Translations under genes and position numbers: made by a program
Shown here: positions 16,034 to 23,771 of the stretch, piece after piece
How the letters are laid out: each line of letters starts with the position of its first letter
Position numbering within the stretch: position 1 is the first letter of the stretch
Source: Actinomycetota bacterium
GTDB lineage: Bacteria; Actinomycetota; Actinomycetes; Streptosporangiales; Streptosporangiaceae
NCBI GenBank assembly: GCA_003168295.1
Contig: PMST01000676.1
Coordinates: 30,033 to 54,712, forward strand
Direction of reading: 5' to 3'
DNA length: 24,680 nt
The notes under the pieces: model-generated
The model's input: only the letters and a program-made list of their open reading frames with translations
What the model was told of the DNA's origin: nothing
Database searches by the model: none

Positions 16034-16456
16034 GTGAACCGGCAGGAGCCATCGAGCCCGCTCGGGGCCGACGTGGCGGTCACGCACATCCTGGTGGTCA
16101 CCGACCCGGCACGGTCGCGGGATTTCTGGGTCGGCGTGCTGGGCGCGGAACTGTACCGCGAGTACGGGGGAACCAGCGTGGTGCTGCGATTCGCCGGCAC
16201 CTGGCTCTTGCTGGTCAGCGGGGGCGGCCCGACCGCCGACAAGCCCGCCGTGGTCTTCGGGCCGCCCGCTGACGCCGACCGGGTCAGTCACGCGATGACG
16301 CTGCGCGTGGCTGACTGCCAGGCAGCCTATGAGGCGCTGCGGTCCAGGGGCGCCGTGTTCCTCACTCCGCCGCATGACTGGGGCAGCGAGATCCGCTGCT
16401 TCCTGCGAGACCCAGATGGCCACCTGGTAGAGATCAGCCAGTCGACCGCCAGCTGA
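16034..16456 (+). CDS. VOC-family (glyoxalase/bleomycin-resistance fold) protein
   Basis: A 140-aa single VOC module. It has VTHILVVTDPARSRDFWVGV, VLRFAGTWLLLVSGG, the second half MTLRVADCQAAYEALRSRGA, and the final FLRDPDGHLVEISQ with the metal-ligand-type Glu. Such proteins include dioxygenases, isomerases, glutathione transferases and drug-binding proteins; the specific role is unknown. GTG at 16034 is preferred because GGGAGG lies 6-7 nt before it; the open frame extends to 15971 without a ribosome site. Convergent with the two-domain VOC gene on the right. Confidence 0.87.
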   Translation: MNRQEPSSPLGADVAVTHILVVTDPARSRDFWVGVLGAELYREYGGTSVVLRFAGTWLLLVSGGGPTADKPAVVFGPPADADRVSHAMTLRVADCQAAYEALRSRGAVFLTPPHDWGSEIRCFLRDPDGHLVEISQSTAS

Positions 16457-16566
16457 GGGGCCTGCTGGAGAGCCGGTGGCGGGCGCGTCGGTCCAGCCGG
16501 CGCTCGCCGCGCGTGCCGTCACCTGGACGGTTCAGCGACCGGGGAGGCGTCTCAATCGGGGATCGT

Positions 16567-17400
16567 CTAGCGGTTCTCCGCTACGAACTGGCTGGCGGTG
16601 AAGGACGCGCCAGCCGGGTCGGCGAGGACGGCGAGTCGCACCCATGGCGCATTCTGCGGCTCGGCGAGGACGGAGCCTCCGAGCTCGCGCGCTCGCGCGG
16701 TGATCGCGTCCACGTCGTCGACGGCGAAGGTCACGCTCCAGCGCGCTGGGGCGCCCTCGCGAGGCAAGATCGTCGCTACGACGTCCTCGAAACCCTCGGG
16801 TGCGCCCATCTGCTTCATCCCCGCGCGGATGCCGGGGTTGAGCTCCTCCAGATGATCACCGTAGCCCGGCAGAGCCCACATCGGCGAGCCGGCGTCGATC
16901 GTCGTCCAGCCGAACACGGCGCCGTAGAAGGCCCGAGCGGCCTCGACATCGTCGGTGTGCAGGTTGTTGAAGTTCACCGCGCCATGCTCGTTAACTGCCG
17001 CCGAGCCGCGATGCGATCCGGGCTGCCACACGCAAAAGACCGCGCCCTCGGGATCGGCGAACACGCCCATCCGCCCCGAGTCAAACACGTCGAACGGCTC
17101 GGAGAGCACCCGCCCGCCCGCCGCGCGCACCTGCGCCGCAGCGTCGTCGGCGGACTCGACGCGGATGTAGGTGTTCCACACCGCCTGCGATGGCGCACCG
17201 GGGGGCTGCGAGGAGATCGCGGCCGCGTCCCGGCCGTCGATACGGGCCATGTAGTAGTGAGTCCCAGCGTCGGGGGGCATCGCGTCCTCGGTCTGCCACC
17301 CGAAAAGCCCGGAGTAGAACCGGGCGGCGTCTACGGGGTCGGGCTGGCTGGTGTCGACCCAGCACGGCACCCCGGCTGGGTAATCCTCGCGCGTGCTCAT
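16567..17400 (-). CDS. Two-domain VOC-family protein
   Basis: A 277-aa protein made of two VOC modules: residues about 8-130 (GVPCWVDTSQPDPVDAARFY, SGLFGWQTED, then MGVFADPEGAVFCVWQPG) and about 140-272 (VNFNNLHTDDVEAARAFYGA, VFGWTTIDAG, ending LAVLADPAGASFTASQF). The tandem FYxxxFGW layout is that of the actinobacterial CFP30B/hydroxylase-like group; enzymatic activity is not established for most members. The start at 17400 is the only good fit to the fold, although no strong ribosome site is visible. Its end converges on the single-domain VOC gene with a 110-bp spacer lacking an obvious hairpin. Confidence 0.9.
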   Translation of the reverse strand: MSTREDYPAGVPCWVDTSQPDPVDAARFYSGLFGWQTEDAMPPDAGTHYYMARIDGRDAAAISSQPPGAPSQAVWNTYIRVESADDAAAQVRAAGGRVLSEPFDVFDSGRMGVFADPEGAVFCVWQPGSHRGSAAVNEHGAVNFNNLHTDDVEAARAFYGAVFGWTTIDAGSPMWALPGYGDHLEELNPGIRAGMKQMGAPEGFEDVVATILPREGAPARWSVTFAVDDVDAITARARELGGSVLAEPQNAPWVRLAVLADPAGASFTASQFVAENR

Positions 17401-17572
17401 GACGGCAGCCTACAGCGGCTCTCATCGAGCATCCCGGCAGCGAGCCGCTAGACTTGGACCGCGCGAATGTCATCTCGGCACCGGATCGGCTTCCGCACGC
17501 CAGCGGGAAGCGCCGAGGCCGGCCGATGGACGCCGGAGCCGGCGCGGAATGCGCTCCCGGGCGTCACTCCGG

Positions 17573-17824
17573 CTACGCCAGCTGAAGGCGGACCGTGGTC
17601 CAGCAGCGATCACGCACCACGAACCGCACGCACGGGCCACCGAGAAGCGACAGCTGATATTCGCCGTCGGGCAGTCGGTACCGCATCCGGCCGCGGGCGT
17701 CCGTCACCAGGGAGAGTGCATCCTCGATTCCAGGCGTGCGCAGCTTCACCTGCGCAAAGCGCAAACGACGGTCGTCGCGCGTCGCGGTCTGCAGCGCTAG
17801 CTTCAGCCCGCCAGTGGTCGGCAT
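17573..17824 (-). CDS. Small conserved-looking protein with beta-sandwich pattern, function unknown
   Basis: An 83-aa protein starting MPTTGGLKLALQTATRDDRR. Alternating short strands (LRFAQVKLRT, SLVTDARGRMRYRLPDGEY, QLSLLGG, CVRFVVRDRCWTTVRLQL) with the TDARGRMRYRLPDGEYQL turn resemble transthyretin-like or carboxypeptidase-regulatory-like beta sandwiches, but I cannot assign a family firmly. The frame is open to 17959, but codons upstream lose bias, and the ATG at 17824 has a GGAG-like element about 13 nt upstream. It could be cytosolic; no signal peptide is seen. Neighbours give no functional clue. Confidence 0.6.
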   Translation of the reverse strand: MPTTGGLKLALQTATRDDRRLRFAQVKLRTPGIEDALSLVTDARGRMRYRLPDGEYQLSLLGGPCVRFVVRDRCWTTVRLQLA

Positions 17825-17915
17825 ATGGCCACGGTAGCGCTCCGTCGCCTGATGGGCTACCCGGCTCCGAGGGCTGTCCGTAGGCGATCCCCAAGTGGAC
17901 AGGGAGTTTCCGGAA

Positions 17916-18560
17916 TCAGACGTAATCGTTCTTGTTCCAGAGCTGATGGGTGAGGCCACTAGGCGAGGTGACCGACTCGACCGTGAAGCGATCTTCGACG
18001 CCGCTTGATCCCTCCCAAAGGGATACGCCGCGCCCGAGGGTGATCGGCACGATCACCAGGTGCATGAAGTCGATCAGGTCGGCCTGGAGAAACTGACGCA
18101 CGGTCGAGGGCCCTCCGCCGATGCGGACGTCGCAACCATCTGCGGCTTCCTGGGCTAGGCGAAGCACCTCGTGTGGGGATCCGTCCACGAACCGGAAGCT
18201 CGTCCCATTGGGAAAGGCAATCGTCGGGTGCGGGTGGTGACTCAGGACGAATACCGGTGTTTGGAATGGTGGTTCGTCGCCCCACCAGCCCCGCCACCCG
18301 TCGTCGGGCCAATTACCAACCTGCGGGCCGAACTTGCGACGTCCCATGATCTCGGCGCCGATTCCCTGGCCCCACATGCTGGTCAGGGCGCGGTCTAGCG
18401 TGAAGGGGGCATCCACCTTGTCGACCCCATGGATGGCGCGACCATCGAACCAGGTGAAGAGCCGCTCGGCACCGCCGATCGGGGCATCGAACGTCACGTG
18501 CTCGCCGGCCGCGTAGCCGTCGAGGGAGATGTTCAGGTTGTGGACCCGGGTGCGAGGCAT
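17916..18560 (-). CDS. Dihydrofolate reductase/RibD C-terminal family protein
   Basis: A 214-aa DHFR-fold reductase of the long actinobacterial type. It begins MPRTRVHNLNISLDGYAAGE, then GIGAEIMGRRKFGPQVGNW, PVFVLSHHPHPTIAFPNGTS, the dinucleotide-binding VRIGGGPSTVRQFLQADLID, and VIVPITLGRGVSLWEG. The ATG at 18560 is supported by GGGAG 5 nt upstream; the 12 extra codons available before it lack a ribosome site. It shares a fold with the product of 12634-13170 but the two differ clearly in length and sequence. Substrate unknown. The promoter side runs directly into the duplicated scrap of the UDP-glucose pyrophosphorylase gene. Confidence 0.9.
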   Translation of the reverse strand: MPRTRVHNLNISLDGYAAGEHVTFDAPIGGAERLFTWFDGRAIHGVDKVDAPFTLDRALTSMWGQGIGAEIMGRRKFGPQVGNWPDDGWRGWWGDEPPFQTPVFVLSHHPHPTIAFPNGTSFRFVDGSPHEVLRLAQEAADGCDVRIGGGPSTVRQFLQADLIDFMHLVIVPITLGRGVSLWEGSSGVEDRFTVESVTSPSGLTHQLWNKNDYV

Positions 18561-18650
18561 GGCGACTCCCTCATGATCGGATGGACCGCGGAGCACATGG
18601 AACTGATCGACGGGGATGGCCGGACTAATCGCTTACGGTACCGCTGGAAT

Positions 18651-18783
18651 CTCTCCGGGTTGCGCGGGTCGACGGTCTTATGGTTGATGATCAGCGGCAG
18701 GTCCGGTGCCGCCGGGTCGGTCGCCTGCAGGTCGGCGAGCGCGCGCAGGTCGATCCAGATGTTGTTGGTGTTGTACCAGCGCC
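18651..18783 (-). pseudogene. Duplicated internal scrap of the UDP-glucose pyrophosphorylase gene
   Basis: These 133 bp match 22792-22924, inside the intact pyrophosphorylase gene, in the same orientation with only three mismatches by eye. The minus strand encodes RWYNTNNIWIDLRALADLQA and LPLIINHKTVDPR, as in the parent. The flanks on both sides are unrelated, so it is an isolated recent duplication fragment with no coding function of its own. Confidence 0.92.
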
Positions 18784-18909
18784 CGGCGCTCAACCCGGAA
18801 CTTGCCGCCCAGCTGACGTGAGCCGATGATATGTGTGGCATGGTGTGCCGCCTTGGGACTGGAGTCGACGGGACGGGACAGGGGTTGGGGAAGCCGCGAG
18901 GGCCGGATC

Positions 18910-20697
18910 ATGGCTGTGTCTACTGGTAACGCTGCGGGCCGCATCTTCATGAGCTACCGCCATGAAGACACTGCCTACCCCGCCGCCTGGCTATACGACC
19001 AGCTCGCCAGCCACTTCAGCAGCAGCCAGGTCTTCAAGGACGTCAACTCGATCAAACTGGGCGACGACTTCGTGGAGGAGATCACAACGGCCGTAGGGTC
19101 GTGCGACGTGCTGCTGGCACTGATCGGTAACCGCTGGCTCACGATCACTGACCAGGACGGACAGCGGCGGCTGGATAAGCCAGGCGACTTCGTCCGGCTG
19201 GAGATCGAGGCGGCCTTGGCGCGTGATGTCCGCGTCATCCCCATCCTGATGGAAGGGGCTCGGCTGCCCCGAGACGCCGAGCTGCCGGCGAACCTGGCCA
19301 ACCTGGCGCGGCGGCAGGCCTTTGAGCTCAGCCCGAGCCGGTTCGACGCTGATTCCCAACGGCTGCTCAGCGTGCTGGACCAGACCATCGCGGAGAGACA
19401 AGAACAAGCCCGCCAGGAAGCCGAGCGCGCGGCAGCGCAGGCGCGGGACCAGCAGCGGGTCGAGCAGCTGCAACGGCGGATCCGCGAGCGCGCCAGCGCT
19501 CAGGACTGGAAAGCCGTCGTGACGGCCGGCGACGAGTTGGCCGCGCTAGACCCGGCCGCCGCGGACCCGGATGGCCTGGTCGGCACCGCTCGCGAGCAGA
19601 TCACTCGCCGCCAGGAAGCCGAGCCTGGAGCAGCCGGAGCGCGGCACCGCCAGTTGTTCGCCAGACTGGCCACGGCCAGGCGCCGCACCGTCGTGCTGCT
19701 CGGCGTGCTGGTCATGCTGATCGCGGGCGCGTCCTTGTACCTGGTGTTTGACAGTACCCCGTCGCAGTCGGCGAGCGTCATCGACGAGCCCGGCGGCGAA
19801 TCTCTCGCCGCGGTCGCGTTCAGCCCGAACGGCAAGATCATCGCCACCAGCGACGATCTCGGCAACACCTACCTATGGCAGGCTTCCAGCCGGAAGCTCA
19901 TCACCGCCCTTGGCGATCCCAGCAGCGAGGGCATCAGGGCGATGGCATTCAGCCCGAACGGCACTATCCTCGCCACCGCGGATGAAGGTGGGCATGCATA
20001 CCTGTGGGATGTGGCCACACATGCGCTTCTGGCCACGCTGAGCGTTCCCGGCAGCGGGGCGGTCAGCGCGGTGGCATTCAGCCCGGACGGGAAGACCCTC
20101 GCCGTCGGCGCCGGCGACGACACCACTAGGGCCCACGCCTACCTGTGGGATGTGGTCAGTCACCTATTGGTCCGTACCATCGCCCCGCCGAACAGCATTG
20201 TCGTCGACTCCATCGCGTTTAGTCCGAATGGGCAGATACTGGCAACGGGCGCGGATGGTGAGACGTACTTGTGGGCCGTGACGAGCGGCAACCCCAAACC
20301 CATCGGCACCCTGAGCGACCCGGGCGGTGCCGGGGTTATGGCACTCGCGTTCACGCCCGATGGGACAACAATCATCACCGCTGACATCCTAGCCAAAAAC
20401 GATGCCTACCTGTGGAACGCGGCTACCCACCGCCTGGAAGCAGAACTTCCCGAACCGGCAGGAACCATCGACGTCCTCGGCGCGGCGCTCAGCCCGAACG
20501 GAAAGATCCTCGCCATCGCCGCGAGCCACGGCCAATATGTTTATGACCGCCTCTGGCAGCTGGCCAACCGGCGACTGCTGACAACCTTCACGGGGGCACA
20601 AGACCAAGCCGCTATTGCGCTGGCGTTCAGTCCGGACGGGAAGATTCTCGCAACAGGCGATGCGGGTGGGCAGATTTATCTGCGGCCCATTGGCTAA
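18910..20697 (+). CDS. Membrane TIR protein with WD40 propeller (TIR-coiled coil-TM-WD40)
   Basis: A 595-aa protein. TIR domain at about 11-155 (RIFMSYRHEDTAYPAAWLYD, VFKDVNSIKLGDDF, DVLLALIGNRWL, candidate Glu in FVRLEIEAAL near E98, VRVIPILMEGARLP). A charged coiled coil at about 158-200 and the AQDWKAVVTAGDELAALDP segment follow. One transmembrane helix lies at about 260-280 (TVVLLGVLVMLIAGASLYLV), preceded by ARRR, so N-in. Then come seven WD40 blades, each with a (V/I)AFSP(N/D)GK-like turn and YLW. The TIR should be cytosolic and the propeller outside, suggesting transmembrane sensing. TIR NADase activity is a family possibility only. GAGGG about 9 nt before the ATG at 18910 supports it; the frame also opens at 18826 without a ribosome site. 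It lies between two scraps of pyrophosphorylase sequence. Confidence 0.9.
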   Translation: MAVSTGNAAGRIFMSYRHEDTAYPAAWLYDQLASHFSSSQVFKDVNSIKLGDDFVEEITTAVGSCDVLLALIGNRWLTITDQDGQRRLDKPGDFVRLEIEAALARDVRVIPILMEGARLPRDAELPANLANLARRQAFELSPSRFDADSQRLLSVLDQTIAERQEQARQEAERAAAQARDQQRVEQLQRRIRERASAQDWKAVVTAGDELAALDPAAADPDGLVGTAREQITRRQEAEPGAAGARHRQLFARLATARRRTVVLLGVLVMLIAGASLYLVFDSTPSQSASVIDEPGGESLAAVAFSPNGKIIATSDDLGNTYLWQASSRKLITALGDPSSEGIRAMAFSPNGTILATADEGGHAYLWDVATHALLATLSVPGSGAVSAVAFSPDGKTLAVGAGDDTTRAHAYLWDVVSHLLVRTIAPPNSIVVDSIAFSPNGQILATGADGETYLWAVTSGNPKPIGTLSDPGGAGVMALAFTPDGTTIITADILAKNDAYLWNAATHRLEAELPEPAGTIDVLGAALSPNGKILAIAASHGQYVYDRLWQLANRRLLTTFTGAQDQAAIALAFSPDGKILATGDAGGQIYLRPIG

Positions 20698-20731
20698 TGG
20701 TTTCGGCCATTAATGACGTCCGCTATTCAGC

Positions 20732-20803
20732 CAGAAAAGCGTCTTCTCCCCCGCACGGCGAGCGCCTTCATGATCGGTATCCGATCCGCGGTTTCGGCTT
20801 CAG
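20732..20803. repeat. Direct repeat of the pyrophosphorylase 3' flank (copy 1)
   Basis: About 72 bp resemble 22333-22401 in direct orientation with a handful of mismatches and three single-base gaps. The core, CATGATCGGTATCCGATC, is identical and contains the inverted repeat GATCGG-TAT-CCGATC. Copy 2 includes the stop codon of the pyrophosphorylase gene, so this copy is probably a displaced fragment of that gene's end, or both are a dispersed repeat. Confidence 0.8.
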
Positions 20804-20831
20804 CTCGGTTCGCGCTGTGAGGAGGACGCCG

Positions 20832-20984
20832 ATGCCTGCGCCGGGCGAGGACCGCTTCTTTACTGAGTTGCGCGGCAGTACGGCGGAACTCGCCCGGATC
20901 ATCGACGGTGATCTGGAACGGCTGTCCTCGTCAGGGGTCACAGCATCGGCACGAGCTCATCACCGGGCCTGCCGGCGCCCGTGA
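20832..20984 (+). pseudogene. Possible 5' fragment of a gene, unknown
   Basis: An ATG at 20832 has an excellent AGGAGG six nt upstream. It opens MPAPGEDRFFTELRGSTAEL followed by ARIIDGDLERLSS, which looks like real protein. After about residue 36 the frame enters the antisense of the ImmA/IrrE relic and ends at 20984. The most likely reading is the head of a gene cut at about 20937 by recombination. The family is not recognised. Confidence 0.4.
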
Positions 20985-21420
20985 AGCCTGGCGGAGAAAG
21001 CCGCGGCGGCGCAAGCTCTTCGAGGAGAGCGTCCGGATCGACATTGACCAGCTGCGCGATCGGCCGGATGCTGATCTGTCCCTTGACGTCCGCTTCGACT
21101 GCCCTGCGCAGCAGGCCGCCGGGCCAGCGCCAGTCATGACGCGCCTGCAGGTCACTGGCGCGTCCCTGCCTCAACGCGACGCGCACGGAGGACATACGGC
21201 GCACAGTGTCGCGCTCGGCAGCGTTGATGATGCTCAGGTTGTGCAGCCGGAAGGCGAGTGCGTCGAGGCTGACCCGGTAACGAGCCAGCAGGTCGGCGAC
21301 GAGCTGCTCAGTGGGAACCGGCTGAGCACCGAAGGCCGTCCGCAGGGCGTTGGCTGGCATCAAGAAAGCGGCAGCGAACGCATTCGCCCGGATCTCCTCC
21401 GGTGTCTTGCTGAAGTTGAT
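20938..21420 (-). pseudogene. ImmA/IrrE-type metallopeptidase, C-terminal fragment
   Basis: The minus-strand frame reads [20 protein letters not shown], then VADLLARYRVSLDALAFRLH and NLSIINAAERDTVRRM, ending ELVPML before TGA at 20938. The E-x-x-A-N-x-F-A-x-x-x-LMP block directly follows the HExxH active site in ImmA/IrrE peptidases (partners of phage or mobile-element repressors), and here the HExxH and everything before it are missing. Upstream, at about 21420, the sequence switches to a sigma-factor fragment in another frame, with no start codon for this piece. Non-functional relic, perhaps from an XRE-ImmA pair. Confidence 0.75.
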
Positions 21421-21424
21421 GGCG

Positions 21425-21614
21425 GCGCTGCAGCGTAGCGCGGGCCCGCTTGAGGGCGCTGGTCACCGACTCTTCGGTCGAGTCGAGGACCTGCGCCACC
21501 TCCCGGGCGTGGAATCCCAGCACGTCGCGCAGGATCAGCACGGCCCGCTGGCGGGGCGGCAGCAGCTGCAACGCGGTCACGAAGGCCAGCGAGACGGCTT
21601 CCCGGGCTTCGAAC
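21425..21614 (-). pseudogene. ECF-like sigma factor, region 4 fragment
   Basis: The minus strand reads [40 protein letters not shown] and [20 protein letters not shown]. This is sigma region 4.2 of the large extracytoplasmic-function-like group with an extra C-terminal SnoaL-type domain (SigJ/TIGR02960-like). Region 2 and the C-terminal domain are absent. Both ends are junctions: the ImmA/IrrE fragment on the low side and an opposite-strand MFS fragment on the high side. About 60 residues remain. Confidence 0.75.
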
Positions 21615-22265
21615 CGTGGGAGTACATCTTCGTCCTCAACGTCCCGATCGGCGCGGCCGCCCTGCTGCCGCTTCGCCTGTTCCGGCTGAAGACCCTCACC
21701 GGATCCAACGCGGTCGGCTTCCTGCTCGGCGCCAGCTTCTTCAGCTTCTTCTTCACCGGCACCCTGTACATGCAGCAGGTGCTCGGGTACTCAGCCCTGA
21801 AGGCCGGAATCGCCTGGCTGGCGACGTCGGTCACCGCGCTCGCCCTGGCGGGACCGGCTCAGATGCTCGTTACCCGGGTTTCGGCCAAGCTCGTCATGGC
21901 GGCCGGGATGACCCTGGTCGGCGCCGGGATCTTGTGGGCGACCCAGATCCCCGCGCACGGCCACTACTGGGCGGACCTCGCGGGCCTGTTCTTCGTCATA
22001 GGTGCCGGCGCTGCCTTCACCTTCATCCCGGTGTCGATTGGAGCGCTCGCCGGTGTCGGAGAACGCGATGCCGGGGATCGCCTCCGGGGCTGCTCAACAC
22101 CTCCCAGCAGATCGGCGGGGCGATCGGGGTAGCGGTCGCCTCGACAGTCGCGGTGACCCACTCCCGCCTCCTGCTGAGCCAGGGCCACGGCGCGGCCGCC
22201 GCGCTCACCGGCGGGTTCCAGTGGGCGTTCTGGGTCACCGGGCTCACCGGGCTGGCCGCCGTGCG
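21613..22265 (+). pseudogene. MFS transporter (DHA2/EmrB-QacA type), decayed fragment
   Basis: Starts inside the conserved WRWIFxxNVPIG motif, here [17 protein letters not shown], then jumps to [20 protein letters not shown], so an internal segment of roughly 70 residues is missing. It continues with [20 protein letters not shown], the hydrophobic helices of the C-terminal half, GVGERDAG, and after a frame change GLLNTSQQIGGAIGVAVAST, ending near LTGLAAV. Two G-runs (22073-22076 and 22086-22089) each appear to hold one extra G, which explains the frame change. Intact DHA2 exporters have 14 transmembrane helices and about 480-550 aa. Non-functional. Confidence 0.83.
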
Positions 22266-22332
22266 AACCGTCGGTAGCTGCCGTCGACTGATCTCCGACC
22301 CGGCGGGGCTCATGGCGCAAAGCCCGCTCAGG

Positions 22333-22401
22333 CAGAAGAGCGTATTCTCCGTCGCACGCGAGCGCCTCCATGATCGGTATCCGATCCGGTTTCGGCTTCA
22401 C
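22333..22401. repeat. Direct repeat at the pyrophosphorylase 3' end (copy 2)
   Basis: Partner of 20732-20803. It covers the last codon region and immediate downstream flank of the pyrophosphorylase gene and contains the GATCGG-TAT-CCGATC dyad at about 22371-22385. The dyad could be a weak transcription terminator for that leftward gene. The two copies bracket the ImmA/sigma/MFS relics. Confidence 0.75.
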
Positions 22402-23771
22402 CTGCCGAGCAGCTCCCGGTCCGGAACGTGACGCGGCCCGGCCACCCGCACGTCGCCCACCGCCACGACATCCCGGCCGAAGGTGACGTCGCCTTCGACC
22501 TCGAACCGGCGGCAGCGGCGCAGCGACGGCGCCCCGGCGGGGAACCGCTGCTCGAAGTCGGGCAGCAGTTCGTAAAACGCCGGGTCCAGCGTGACGACGG
22601 GCCCCGGGCCGTCGAAATCGGGCCTCATCTGCCCGTCACCGGTGAGCTCGTAGGCGTCCGAACGCACGACCAGCAGGTCGTCGGTGGTCTTCACCGGGGC
22701 GAACCGGGAGCGGGGGACGTGGACCGCCCGGGCCCCGGGGATCGAGCCGATCGCCGCGCCCATCGCCGACTCCAGCTGGATCACCGGGGTGCTCTCCGGG
22801 TCGCGCGGGTCGACGGTCTTATGGTTGATGATCAGCGGCAGGGCCGGTGCCGCCGGGTCGGTGGCCTGCAGGTCGGCGAGCGCGCGCAGGTCGATCCAGA
22901 TGTTGTTGGTGTTGTACCAGCGCCAGCGCTCGACGTCGGTGAAGGAGGTGTCGCCCTCGGGCACCTGCGCGGTCTCCCGCAGCACCACCCGGCCCTGGTA
23001 GCGGGCGAGGTGGCCGCCCTTGCGGTCGGCCGCCGTGCCACGCACGGCCTCCAGCGCGAACGGCACCCGCTCGGCGGCCAGCCACGCGGCGATCCGGACG
23101 TCGGCGACCGCGCCGAGGTTGTCGGAATTGGACACGAAGGCGTACCGCAGCCCGGCGCCGAGCAGGGCATCCAGCATGCCGGATACCGCCAGCGCGATAT
23201 AGACGTCGCCGTGCCCGGGCGGGCACCACTCCAGCTCCGGGTCGGCCGGCCACCGCACCGGCTGCCAGTCATCCGCGCGGACCTTGGGCTCACGGCCCTG
23301 CAGGAAGTCCAGCGGCACGCCCGGCACGGGCAGGCCGCCACGGCGGCCCAGCGCGTCCAGCGAGGGGCCGCGGGTGGCTTCGGAGTTCATCAGCACCAGC
23401 GGCAGCCGGGCGCCGTGCCGCTCGCGCAGCGCCAGCACCTGCGTGGCCACGACATCGAGGAAGCTCATGCCGGGCTTGACCTCCAGCAGCGACTTCGGCC
23501 CCGACAGGCCCATGGTCGTCCCGAGCCCGCCGTTGAGCTTGATGACCACCAGCCGGTCGAGCACGTCACGGGCCTGGCGGGGTGACGGCTCGGGCAGCTC
23601 CTCCAGGCGGGGCAGGTCCTCAAGCGGCTCCAGGACCTTACCCGGCAGGAGCCCGGCCTCGCGCTCCCCCAGCTGCCGCAGGCGCCGGCGCAAGGCGGCC
23701 AGCTCAGCGCCGCGGAGGCCTCCCGCCTCGGCCTTGGCCAGAACAGCGGCGACATGACCGGACGTATTCAT
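22398..23771 (-). CDS. UTP--glucose-1-phosphate uridylyltransferase (eukaryote-like UDPGP family)
   Basis: A 457-aa enzyme of the UDPGP family that makes UDP-glucose from UTP and glucose 1-phosphate. It has the nucleotide-binding loop KLNGGLGTTMGLSGPKSLLE (about 78-97), FLDVVATQVLALRERHG, PLVLMNSEATRGPS, WCPPGHGDVYIAL, the SNSDNLGAV motif, RWYNTNNIWIDLRAL and LPLIINHKTVDPR. The C-terminus has a beta-helix-like end, FEVEGDVTFGRDVVAVGDVR. It differs from the usual bacterial GalU (about 300 aa). GGAGGAG 6-7 nt before the ATG at 23771 fixes the start; five more codons are open upstream. UDP-glucose feeds cell-wall, trehalose and polysaccharide synthesis. Scraps of this gene are duplicated at 18651-18783 and 20732-20803. 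Confidence 0.93.
   Translation of the reverse strand: MNTSGHVAAVLAKAEAGGLRGAELAALRRRLRQLGEREAGLLPGKVLEPLEDLPRLEELPEPSPRQARDVLDRLVVIKLNGGLGTTMGLSGPKSLLEVKPGMSFLDVVATQVLALRERHGARLPLVLMNSEATRGPSLDALGRRGGLPVPGVPLDFLQGREPKVRADDWQPVRWPADPELEWCPPGHGDVYIALAVSGMLDALLGAGLRYAFVSNSDNLGAVADVRIAAWLAAERVPFALEAVRGTAADRKGGHLARYQGRVVLRETAQVPEGDTSFTDVERWRWYNTNNIWIDLRALADLQATDPAAPALPLIINHKTVDPRDPESTPVIQLESAMGAAIGSIPGARAVHVPRSRFAPVKTTDDLLVVRSDAYELTGDGQMRPDFDGPGPVVTLDPAFYELLPDFEQRFPAGAPSLRRCRRFEVEGDVTFGRDVVAVGDVRVAGPRHVPDRELLGR

Noticed and set aside
18784..20731. TIR-WD40 gene as a cassette inserted into a second pyrophosphorylase copy
   Set aside because: The scraps on its two sides are in the wrong order relative to the gene (internal piece left, 3' end right, both in the parent's orientation), so a single insertion into a copy does not fit.
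22428..23585. 385-codon plus-strand frame opposite the pyrophosphorylase
   Set aside because: It is a GC-rich shadow frame of a gene with unmistakable motifs; its translation is Arg/Gly/His-rich without domains.
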